64,000 bases of DNA from Brachyhypopomus gauderio (Eukaryota; Chordata; Actinopteri; Gymnotiformes; Hypopomidae): positions 13,503,410 to 13,567,409 of the forward strand of contig NC_135212.1 in NCBI RefSeq assembly GCF_052324685.1, given 5' to 3'. Shown here one piece after another: positions 11,057 through 23,396 of the stretch (position 1 is the first letter of the stretch; every line of letters begins with the position of its first letter). The notes beneath the pieces were generated by a model. That model had not been told where the DNA came from and ran no database searches. It worked only from the letters and a program-made list of their open reading frames with translations. Both the position numbers and the translations under genes were made by a program.

Positions 11057-13243
11057 TCACTTCTTGTTGGCAATGCGGCGTTTGCGGGTGGCCAGCATGT
11101 CGTAGAAGGGATCCCTGCTGATGCTGGCCCTGAGGAAACCAACCAACAGGGTATAAATGAATGAGACGTTTTCACCAGGGGCAGGGAGACCCTGGTGGCT
11201 TTTATATGTAAATGTAACATATCTTCAAACCTTTGCCTTAAACGGATCAAATAGGAAGGAGGGATTTGTTTGGTGACCTAGTTTGGTTTCCATGGTTTCC
11301 AAAGCCAATCCTTCCAACGTCCTCTTCGGGTATCCCTCTCAGGGCCAGTGTGACCATCGATGATATGAGCAGGACCCCTGCTGTGTGGGTCCTAACCCAA
11401 GACGTCTTACCATATCTAAGACGCACTGTGTTCTAACCCAAATTGCAATGTGTAGCCTAAACCTCGCTGTGTGTGGGTCCCGGAGCAAACATGACTATAT
11501 TCACACAGCTGTAGCCTCCTCCTCAAACCTCTCTAACAGGCTGAAATCCTTCAATGGCACAGGGGCTCTGGTGTTCACAGACAACAATCCTGTTAAGCAT
11601 GAACACACAGCCCACCGAGAGCTGACAGCACCTTCACTCTGTTTCCTATATGTCTTTGAGAGAGATGCTGTGAGCTCACACCCTGCAGTTTGTGAGGATG
11701 AGGGGGTGGGAAGAAGAGGAAGAGAGAGAGTGCTGTGGTGTTTCCCCTCATCATACGCTGTGCTGAGACGATGTGTGTGAAAGGAAACCGCATCACTCCA
11801 AACCCTGTGATTGTTCTTCAGCCATGGCCATGGTTCTCATTTATTACATGTGGTGATAGAATCGGGTGCCGGGAGGTCATGACCTCGGTGAACAGGACGC
11901 CATTTTGTGTGTCTTCACCTGCTTTACCTTTACTAGAAGCGTCTGCTGCTTTATGGGGCTCACTAGAGCTGTTGGCTTGTCTAGGATTCCCATTACTACT
12001 GCTTGCAACAGCCTTGTCCCAAATTCCTCTCACCATCAAACTATTTTGAATTACTCTAAGCTTGCTATTCGCCATTGAGGGCTCTTTAACTGGGACACTG
12101 AACAAACTCGTTCACCTTGTCTAAGTCATGGCGGCTGCCGCATATCAACTGAGAGTCTCACTTGATGGATTTGATCCACTCCTCCTTCTCCTCCGGGGTG
12201 GGGGCTGATATTCTGTAGACAACATGGTTGCCCTCCACCACCCGACCGTCTGCTTCCGTCTTGCATGCCTTGATCACCTGGCCCTTGTGATTTGGGTTGT
12301 AGAGCTCAAAACAGTTCTGGAGGATAAAATAAGAATGTGTTAGAGGTGCAGGAGGTGTGTATTCCAACACCAACACAGATGCTGCTAAATCTGAAAATCT
12401 CACAATAATGTGAGTGCACTGTGTGGTGCACTTCACGTCAAACGACAAAGTTCAGATTCCAGTTTCATTCAAATGAGAAGGTTCATGTTGGTGGTTGTAG
12501 GTTCGGCCTCAGATTTGTAACATTTCAAATCTCCTAAAATGCACAATCTCAACAACCGACAACACAAATCCTGGAGGGCAGGTGAAAGTCACTGGCTTCA
12601 GGAATCCAGTCATGTTTCAAATCATGAAAACATCACACACAATTCTGAATCGAATCACAGCTCTCTACTGTCACCTGGAAGAGCTTCATATGATCATACA
12701 GAGGTCAAACGAAGTGGCACAGGATCGGGCTAAAGCACACCAGCTGCAGACGGACCTGCAAACGGACCTGTGGCATCAAAGCTTCAAGAAGACAAAAGAC
12801 TCACGGGTTTCCTGGGCTCCTCTACCTCTCGGATACTGAGGTTCTCCAGAGGGATGATGCCCCGTGGTTCCTTGTCCTGTTACACATGACAGGTCACAAC
12901 ATACAACACTGGAAGAGAAGTTGCATTCTGACATCTTTCTACTGACAGTCTGCCACTGTACCTAGCAAAAGTATCACTTGAATGCATCTATGCTGTCAGC
13001 AAAAGTGGAGATCAAAATTTGGACCATGGAGGTGGAATTTCTTGAAGAAAACACTCCATAAAGGAACAACATGAGACGGCAGCAGTTGTGGGGTGAGCTG
13101 AACTCCACATCACCGCTTCAGCGTTTTTCTCTTGAACAAAGGTACAAACATTCACAGCATACTGACCGTTGTGTATTCAAAGTAGTACAAGCAGTTGTCT
13201 GTTAATATGAACCAACGTCTCTTCCAGGTTTTCACTCTTCCTC
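11057..13243 (-). CDS. cyth3: cyth3 PH-domain and C-terminal exons (last four)
   Basis: Exon 13243-13167 begins GA, completing the split glycine codon, and reads [20 protein letters not shown] then FEYTT, the lipid-contacting start of the PH domain. Exon 12876-12805 reads [20 protein letters not shown] then PRKP. Exon 12316-12162 reads [20 protein letters not shown] and ends EEWIKSI plus two bases. Exon 11129-11057 supplies [18 protein letters not shown] then IANKK and the stop. The basic tail is a known membrane-binding and autoinhibitory element in cytohesins. All donors and acceptors are GT-AG. Confidence 0.95.
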
Positions 13244-15098
13244 CTGCAATGAAAAGAAAACACAGTGGCATAACTAACCACAGTCAAATTTATACACCTG
13301 GCCTAAGATGATGATAAAACGCAATGACCTCCATCCATAGAGTTAACATCAGTGCCTTCGTTACATATGAACCTTTCAGTAGTTACTGGAGAGAGTCCAT
13401 TTACGTGTTTGAAAACACAAAAAACAACAGAAAGAGTTTATGGTATGTGATGGCATATACCAACCAGTCTGACTGCAACAAGTGTTTTATAAAGACTAAA
13501 AGCTCATTGTTGGAGAAATGAAGCCAGTATGGTAAACTAGGATGGATGCAATACCACAACCATCTAGCAGTATTAAAGTTGAATATTCTAAATGCACTGA
13601 GTGAGCTCCCACTACATGTTGTGCAGTACTGCATTGCTTTCTGATGCATTTGGGTGACGTGAAGTCCTGGTTGTATATGCAGAGCTCAGAATAGCTCAGA
13701 GCTCCTGCAAGACGTGGCCAGTGGCATTCTTACAGAGCCGTCAGAGTGGGCTCGGATGGCAGAACTAACTGGTTCTGGCTGAGAGGCACCGGAGTGAGCT
13801 GAGCGCCCAGGGACAGGGTGCTTCCCAAAAGAGTGACGGCCTCACACCAAAGCTGCAGTCTGCCATTTTATGATTCAGTAAGTCACCAGCCTTTAGCAAA
13901 CAAAACCTCAATATCACCACTTTGTCCAACACCAAAACACACACTCGCACACGAGTGGCAAATTCTTCCCCAACGAGCCTACACACCAGGGTTGCTAATT
14001 TGAGTGTGTATCTGTGCAGGAGATACCTGCAGGCATGGCCGGAGTGAGCCACTTTTTCAGCCCGGGAGTTTCATGCGCAAATCCGGCCCAAAATTATTTT
14101 TCCATCCCAATCGGCCCAAACTAGAGATTGACATGAGCCGGCCCATCGGGAATCCTCCCGAATCTCCCGATTAGCCACTCCGGCTCTGCCTGCAGATCTG
14201 ATGCAGGTTTCTTCATATGCCAGGGAGCGTTGGGGCTTCAGCTCTGTGGGCTACGTTAGCCCTGTAGGCTCAGCTTTCTCCAACACAACACCTGAACTAG
14301 TCTACCTGTCCAGGTGCCAGGTGCCCCACACAGGCAAAGAGGAATTGGAAACAGTCTCCTGGTACATCTCACACTGGTGCTGCTGGTCCATTACGTTCTT
14401 GTACAGTTCCTCCCCAGCATGTCTCACACCAGGTACGTCTCACACCAGGTACGTCTCACCCCCCCCGGTATGTCTCACCCCAGTATGTCTCACCCCAGAA
14501 CATCTGGTGGAGCTCACCTATCTTCCACACATGTTGTTCATTGACAAAATGGCTGCCGATGCTGTCACTGTTCCTGCAGCAGCAATAGTGGCAACAGGCA
14601 CAACAGCCAGTTGGTGCTAATCAATTAGCAGAAGGAATTTCATAATGGCTCAGCATTAAAATAAAGCTCAGAACACAAACTCAGCTAAAGATGAACAGCA
14701 GGTTGTCTGATCTGCTTGGTGTCATAAATTTACCTCAGCACTCATTCATTCATGTTACTCATTCACTATTAAGTTTTGCACTTCCATTACAAGTATTCCT
14801 GTAATACGTGTGGACTGAAATAAACATGAAGCTTCCTGGCACAGAACCCCTGGATGCCAGGAAAGTCAGCCCAGGGAGAAGAGCCCGCTGGTGGGGCCAT
14901 CTGGTGGGCCACACCAGGAATCTCCCAGTTGATGTTGGGCAACTGTGTGCTGTTGTTTTGTTGGTTCATTTGCCCACAGGCCTAGATAGACATCTGCATG
15001 TGAGGACAAGGAACACCTGAGGTTACAGTGTTTCCCGGCTGTGAAGCCATCCTAACTACACACGTAGCAATGTTCCAAGGTCTTTCCGTTGTGTCTCC

Positions 15099-15192
<94 letters not shown>

Positions 15193-15611
15193 ATATCTCA
15201 TTCATCTACATGCACCACAGCAAGAGTTGTCTACTGCATTACTTGTAAGAGATGTAAACTTGCTGATGGGTTTGTTGAACACCTTCGGACCATCAGGGTT
15301 AAGGATGTGTCATTTCCTGTGTCAATGCATTTTGGACGCTGTATTAACGACATATCTGTTTGTATAGCCAGTTGTTGCTATGGCAGCAGTGAAATTAGGA
15401 AATTCAAAGAAAAATAACTGATCTCCACTCGTAGAACTTTACAACCTCATGAATGAATGTGATGATTTAAGCATTTACGTTTTCATATATAAACTGGTTC
15501 CTCCTCCAGTTAAATCAGAAGCACTTTGCTTGCACAGCTGATGAAAATTTTTATTTCTCTCTGTCCCTCCCTCTCTCTATACATATATAAATGTATGTGT
15601 GTGTGTGTGTG

Positions 15612-15662
<51 letters not shown>

Positions 15663-16074
15663 TTACAACTTCATTCAAAAAATGGCAAATAGTTCATTTT
15701 CGTTACTAGTGGTCACACCAAAAATATATACAAAGATGAATATTTCAACTCTGGTGTAATAAAAGTACCAAAATTACACAATATTCAGCATTAGATTGTG
15801 TATGTGGGTATTTTGGTTAAGATAAGGTAGATCTTAAAGGAAAAGCTGTAGTGGAAAATGCTAGCAGTAGAAGCTAATAGTTAGAAATAGACAAATTATA
15901 TAAAGCTTCACAACAGCATTTTTAATTACAGAATTTTGTGTTTAAGCAATTTTAACATTTTTGTGTTTGTTTAATATGTTTCAGTTGGTGTACAGATGAA
16001 GTCCTTTTAGGATAAATTAAGTCTTCACACAAATCTTCATTTACCATCATTCGTCTTAGGGAGTCCCTCATTTA

Positions 16075-16112
<38 letters not shown>

Positions 16113-19100
16113 CAAATCTTCATTTACCATCATTCGTATCAGAAAGTCCCTCATTTAGGCCCTACATATTTTCAAAGGAATTCACATGTATTTCACACGT
16201 ATTTCCACCATGTGCCAATAGCTCTCCCAGAGGCTGTAGTTAGTGAATAAGAGTGCAGTAAAGACAGGAGGAAAAACCCCTCTGTCTACAGTGCCTAAGG
16301 CAGGGGCACGTGGGGTTGGTACAGGTCACGTGAGGCTGGGCGGGGCATGGGGTGGGGGTAATAGTGGGTAATAGTGTAATGACTGTATATCAGAGATGCT
16401 GGGATACATATGAGTCTTATATCCTTCCAGAGGAATACGTGAACACCAAGCCAGGCAGTAACAGGGGAGGAGCTCAAACAGGCCAACATGCAGCAAGGTG
16501 ACCTGTGACCTCGGCAGCCCTCAGCAGCCATTTGGAGAACAGGTACTGGGTTCAAATGGACCCAGAGAGGAGGTGGAGGGAGGGTGGAGATGGAGGTTAA
16601 GATGAGGTAGGAGCTGAAGGGAGGGGAGGATCAAGGAGGGTGGAGGAAGCTCAGCAAGGTCACCTACCTCCTGAGTGAGGAGAGACAAGGACAGACGGGT
16701 GGGGTCAGAAGGAATACAGAAAAACACAAAGGAACATTTAACAATGGTAGACACACACAAAGACACACCACATTTAGGAGCAAAATTGCACAGACACTTT
16801 GGGAGGAGGAGAGAAGGGCGGGTAGAGAGTAAACACATGAGGCACTACACATGTACGTAAACACTACATGACGCGCCACACATGTAAGTAAACACTACAT
16901 GAGGCACCACACATGTACGTGAACACTACATGAGGCACCACACATGTACGTGTACACTACATGAGGCACCACACATGTACGTAAACACTACATGACGCAC
17001 CACACATGTAAGTAAACACTACATGAGGCACCACACATGTACGTGAACACTACATGAGGCACCACACATGTACGTGAACACTACATGAGGCACCACACAC
17101 GTACATAAACACTACATGAGGCACCACACACATACGTAAACACTACATGAGGCACCACACATGTACGTAAACACTACATGAGGCAGCACACATGTACGTA
17201 AACACTACATGAGGCAGCACACATGTACGTAAACACTACATGAGGCACCACACATGCACGTAAACACTTCATGAGGCACCACATATGTACGTAAACACTT
17301 CATGAGGCATCACACATGTACGTAAACACTACATGAGGCACCACACATGTAAGAAAACACTACACAAGGCACCACACATGTAGGTAAACACTTCATGAGG
17401 CACCACACATGTACCGTACGTAAACACTACATGAGGCACCACACATGTACGTAAACACTACATGGATCATCAAACACATGCAAGTAAATAATACATGAAG
17501 CACCAGAGAAATGAATAACTTAATTTGACCAATGTCTGGGGAACTAAAAATATCACCAGAGAATAAAACTGTCCAACTGTGCTTTTGGGATTCTCCTAGA
17601 AGCTCCTGATGGTCGAGTGTCAGCATTATAATGAAAGCATTGACACCTGGTGTTCAATTTCTGACACTTTCTGACATTCACTCACTTTCAGTCAAATCTC
17701 ACACCTACTTTCTAGAAGTCCTCTCCTGTACACAGATTAGTCACACTAAGACTCTTCATTTTCATACAGAAATGCTGAAATGCTTTAAGAGATCGTTGGT
17801 TAGAAAGGGTTATGTACACGTTGTTCTCTGATACCACCAACAACAACTCCATAGTTTCCTAGTACTGTGGCAACACTCTATCTCTGGAGTGACGGAGAGC
17901 AAAACAGAGCAAAGGTAACACAAAGGGACTGAGCTGCGTAACACAAAGAGACTGAGCTGTGTAACGCAAAGGGACTGAGCTATGTAACACAAAGTGTCTG
18001 AGCTGCGTAACACAAAGAGACTGAGCTACGTAACAGAAAAGGACTGAGCTGCTTAACACAAAGAGACTACGTAACACAAAGGGACTGAGCTGCGTAACAC
18101 AACTGGGTAAAGTGTGAAGGGACCGAGTAAACAAGATGACCAGGATTGCACATTAGCCGTTCAGCGTCAGAGCTCACCAAGCTTGAGCAGCCAACCCTCT
18201 CTGTCGGGGTTGAAGAACGTGTGTGTGAGGTCGTTGCCATCATCCTCGGGGATCTTAAAGGGTTCACTTTTAATGCTGTCATATAGGTTCTGCTCAGAAG
18301 AGAGAAAGTGGGAGGAGATACACAAAACCTGCACATTAGCGCTTGTCTCGCATGCAAATAAATACAAATATTAATCTCTCTTAATAATAATGGGCTCATC
18401 TGCTGGGAGCCTCAGAAAAAACAGATATGTTTCTACAGATGCTTCTGAGTAAAATAAATCCCAAACCGTCATCTATTTTTTTCTCACTTATTCCTCTACA
18501 CACCAATAGGCTTGTCAGCTTAATTAACAATTATGAAGCACAAGAAACAATGGAAACAAATAACATAAGGCAGCTAAGGTTACCTGTAAATTATTAGGTA
18601 GCATGATGCTAAAGTCATTAGCTGCTGAAAATATTAAGAAAGCTGCTGGCATTCTGTGTGGGCGGATGATTGAGGCCTGGTGCTTGTTTCTTTGGGAGAG
18701 TTGATGTATAGTTAGAGGAAGTATATTGCTAACCTATGCAGCCATACAGTCCATATTTTATCCATCTCCACTCTAAAACAGCAGTAGTATGTGTTAGCAA
18801 TCGCAGGTTCTCCTGTTAGCATTGCTAGGTGCCCGTTCGGCTAGGTTCAGTGAATAGCAGTACCCGTAGCAGCTCCTCTGGAAGGTCTCCACCATCGTTG
18901 ATGCCCCGGTTCATGGAGATGAAGCGCTCCACAGCAGGTTTGTCCCTCACGTTGGGGTTGTGGAGGCTGGTGTTCAGCATGATGATGGCGAAGGACAGGA
19001 CGTAGCATGTGTCTGTGAAGAAACGTGATACAGTCAAAAGACCCGGCCCACGTTTCTACCTGCCACGTGAAGCAGGTAGCACTACAATGTAACACTACAA

Positions 19101-22100
19101 TGTGTTCAGCCTTCTCCTCCAGTGTGGGAGTCGGCGTGGAGGCACTGAAGTGAAGAGAGATTAGGTGAAGAAAACAACAACATGCTGTTTTTAATGGTTC
19201 TGACATGGCTCAGTCCCAGCAGACATAATAAATAAATCATTGTGGTTGGGCATACAGCCAACACTCTTTCCCTGTCCCACCATGTTCACAAAGCAAACTC
19301 CTGTCTTACCCCCAAGCACCTCCTACCACAACCTCCCGCCCTCTCCGGGGCTAAGAGGCGATCGCTATCTCACTCCAGCCCCCTTGTCAGTCCCTTTCAC
19401 CCTGCATCTGAACTGGCTAGAACTCTGCAGGCATCAGCGTTTTGCTCAGCCTGAGCACAGCTAGGCTGCAAGCACACACCATCACATTTCATCCCAGCTG
19501 TGTCAAACCAGTGAGGGACCGACCCCATGGAAACTTTCGCATACTGAGACCCTGTAAGTGGCTGGAGATCAATTTCATTATCACAGACAGCATAAGGTAA
19601 TTAATGTGCATCTATCAGCAGGAAAGACGTATTGTTAGACAAACGACCTGCAGATAAGAACATGGCTCTGGATAAATCAACATCTTATACAAGTATGGCA
19701 TCCACTTTGGACTCTAACTCAAGGTGATCAGAGCATGGTGTAGGCTTGGTGACAGAGCCATGATGGTGAGGGTTGAATAGTTCTCACTGGCATCATGCTG
19801 GTATGGACACCTGCAATGTGCCCCATTCCCATGGTGTCGTGGTCTGACCTGTGGACTGGAAGACTCCTGGGTTGCACTGGCAGTATCGGGACGCAAAAGC
19901 CTCCATCATCCGATCGATCTTCTGCGCCTCACCTGGAAGCCTGAAGCTCCACAGGAACTGCCTACACACATCACAACATCACTCAGACCAGTCTGTGTGT
20001 GTCTGTGTGCATATGTGTGTGTCTGTGTGCCTCTGTGTGCGTCTGTGTGTGCGTTTTACATGTGCATGTCCATATGTGTGCATCCTTGTGCAGAAAAATG
20101 AAGTGGGTGAACGCCAGCAGACATGTCGATGCCAACTCCTAACTGAGGTCCAACATTCACATTGGAGGGAATGCTCAGCCTAGAAATAGAACTATAAATG
20201 TGGACTTCTACTAGCTGGGGTGCCCAATTTTGAGTTTTGGGTTCCCTTTTGAGTCTCGGCCATCCCAAGGTTTCGTCCTAATCCCCACCTAGGGAGTTTT
20301 TCCTTGCCACTGTCGTCCCTGGCGTGCTCATTAGGGATTTGGACTCATGCGCTTCTAAAGCTGCCATGTGTCAACATGGGTTGTAAAAACTCTATATGAA
20401 TAAACTTGACTCGTCTTCAACTTCCGTGAAGTACGCAGAAAACATCTAATGTGTTAAAAGACGAGGAGTGGAGTGGAGCACATGGCAGGAGCATTTCCAA
20501 CACACCTCAACGCCTGCACCAGATTGAGGTCTGCGAACTCATGGAGCTCGACGAAGGCTTGGAGCACTTTGATGTTGAAGTCGTCCCTGCAAGAAAGAAA
20601 ATGACCTCACACCTCATCCTGCCTTTCACATTCAAGGACAAGACTAAAAATAAAAATGATTACTAAGCACTAAGATTTGTTGTTCAGTGACTTTGGCGAG
20701 AGGAGGCCCAAGACATCAGAAACACATGTGGGCTTGGACCCTTATTTAGCAAGACTGTGTTTGTTTTTCTGAGAGATCTGTGCCATGCTTAAGTTCACTG
20801 AGTCCACGGCTCTCTGAGAGATGGCCAATGAGAGGGGCTTGAAGCACTTTGGGAGCAGAGCTTACCTTTCCCCTAGGTAATCTCCAATTACAGTTTTGTT
20901 CAGTCCCTCGCCTTTGTAGAGGAACTGGGCTATGTCTTCAGGAGTCTGCTGCAGTAGGTCATTCTCCAGCAGGAACTGGATACCCTAAAAGTTGAACAGG
21001 GGTCAAACGTAAAGGGATTCTGAGAGGAATCGACTAGAGCTGGAGTCAGTTATGACCTGAAGTCTCCCAGATCTGGGGCTCATGCCTGACCAGGGGTGAG
21101 TTTCCCGAAACGTTCTTAGCGCTAAGTACTTCTTAACCTCATATGTTTCATACGAGGTTACGAAGTACTTAGCACTACGAACGTTTTGGGAAACTCACCC
21201 CTGGTCAGGCATGATCTGAACTGAATCCTTGTCTGGAGACAGGAAGATCTGGACTCACCCTGGTCTGGAGTCAAATATGTTCTACTGAAGGCACTTACAT
21301 GGTCATTAATCTTGAGATTAATTAATTACCCATTTTGCATACTGAGGTCAAACTCATAATTTGTATGCATTTTAAGTGTAAATTACATATTCTGAAATAT
21401 TACAAACATGTAAGGGTGACATTGTACAGACTGACTTGCCTTTTTGGGATCCATATTGAATTTCTTTCTTCCCATGGCGATCTGTTTGTTTCTCTGTGTG
21501 GTTTTGCTACAGTTTAAAAAAAGAACAAATCAGCCATGACAGTTAGCTTCTGTGCACCACTGTACACATATATACACTGTATACACACAGGGATGAAGCC
21601 TGCATGAGTTGCATGAAAGAGCCAAACAGCCATTTTGTAACTGTTAACACATAATATTAATGTTCTGAAATTTTTTTTGAAGGTTTATCAAACCGCTAAC
21701 ACCTAACATTACAGTCAGTTTATGGAGTGATGGTTCATTACACTGATTTACACCTAAAATTACAGTCAGTTTAAGGAATCATGGTTTATCAAACTGCTAA
21801 CATCTAACATCACAAAGGGATTAATGTTTTATTAAATCACTAACATCAATCATTAATGTAGGTTTAAGGAGGGGCATAATGCAGCTTGAAAACTAATAAG
21901 CATTTTATGGGAAAGAAAATATAAGTTAATAGGTTTACTGTTTAATTTCAGTAGTTTTTGTGTAATATGAAATATCTCACAAACAGTGACCAATTCATCA
22001 CTGTTAACCTGATTTGCATCTTAGCTAAGAGTTTTAGAAACCTAAATGACCAACGCCTCACTTTATACTCACTTTATACTCACTTTATATACACTCTCAC

Positions 22101-22208
22101 TACACCTTCACCAGTAAATATAGCTACTACAGAGACACACAGCAGCTGTTGGTCCTTTGAAAGGTGACCCGAGGTAACAGAGTCGTTTGTGCTGCTTAAA
22201 CACACCCC

Positions 22209-22307
<99 letters not shown>

Positions 22308-23319
22308 ATTACAAACTACAGCTGCCCTCCATCTCTGCTTGTCCCCCTTGGCAACACCGAGGCAGATGACAGATTCTGAATAGTCAGGACGTAACTTGGA
22401 TGAAGACAAATCATCAGACAGGAGAAACAAATACTGTACTGAGAACAGTGAATAGGAGCGTGGGCAGGTGATGGCTGAGTACTAATGCGTCTTTCAGCAG
22501 CTCAGTTCTGGTAAAGGAACTAGGTTTCCACACCAGCGTGCTCCTGCTGCCATGTGTGTGGTTTATCCCGCAGAGCAAAACAAGAATGCTGTTGATATCA
22601 GAAGTGGCACGAGGGCCAAAACTCACCTCTCACCCACACAGGTGAGCTGCTCAATTTCCGTCATCACTTCCGCAATCTCGAACTTCAGTCGCTATCAAAG
22701 AGGGTCAGACATAGAAAGACACGTGATTGACTTCCATAAGATGGTGAACAATGCATACGATGGAAAGACCGCAGTGATCAGCCCAGTGCTCCCAGTTCTG
22801 TGTATCCCACTCCAACTGATCAGCCCAGTGCTCCCAGTTCTGTGTATCCCACTCCAATTGATCACCCCAGTGCTCCCAGTTCTGTGTGTCCCACTCCAAC
22901 TGATCAGCCCAGTGCTCCCAGTTCTGTGTGTCCCACTTCAAATGATCAGCCCAGTGCTAGGCTCCCAGCTCTGTGTGTGTATCGCTCCAAATTCCACCAT
23001 GCAGTGAACTCATTTAGGCGCCCAAAAATAGCACATGCTTCTTGAATACACTTAAAATGTGGAAATGAAATACAAATCAATAAAGTCAAATTCATTTTCT
23101 TTCCCTATGCAATGTAAGAAAGAGTGTAAAGAGGTCATGACCTATGCAAACCATAAAGAAGACAGACAGGACACAAAGCAAGAGAGCCAATGTTAATAGA
23201 GCCAGTGTTAATAGAGTCAGGAAAGATAACTGCAGTGTACTGTACTAAAAATGTAGAGATATTCAAAATTGTACTGATGTACACAAGATTACAGATGTTG
23301 ACAGAGGTTCTTCATCAGG

Positions 23320-23396
<77 letters not shown>

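Noticed and set aside
22108-22430. Frames of alternating Cys-Val or Thr-His
   Set aside because: These are translations of (CA)n/(GT)n microsatellites; the same applies near 32600, 36820 and 42300.
22705-23007. Repeat-protein frames on both strands
   Set aside because: These arise from a 42-bp minisatellite whose length is a multiple of three, inside a cyth3 intron.
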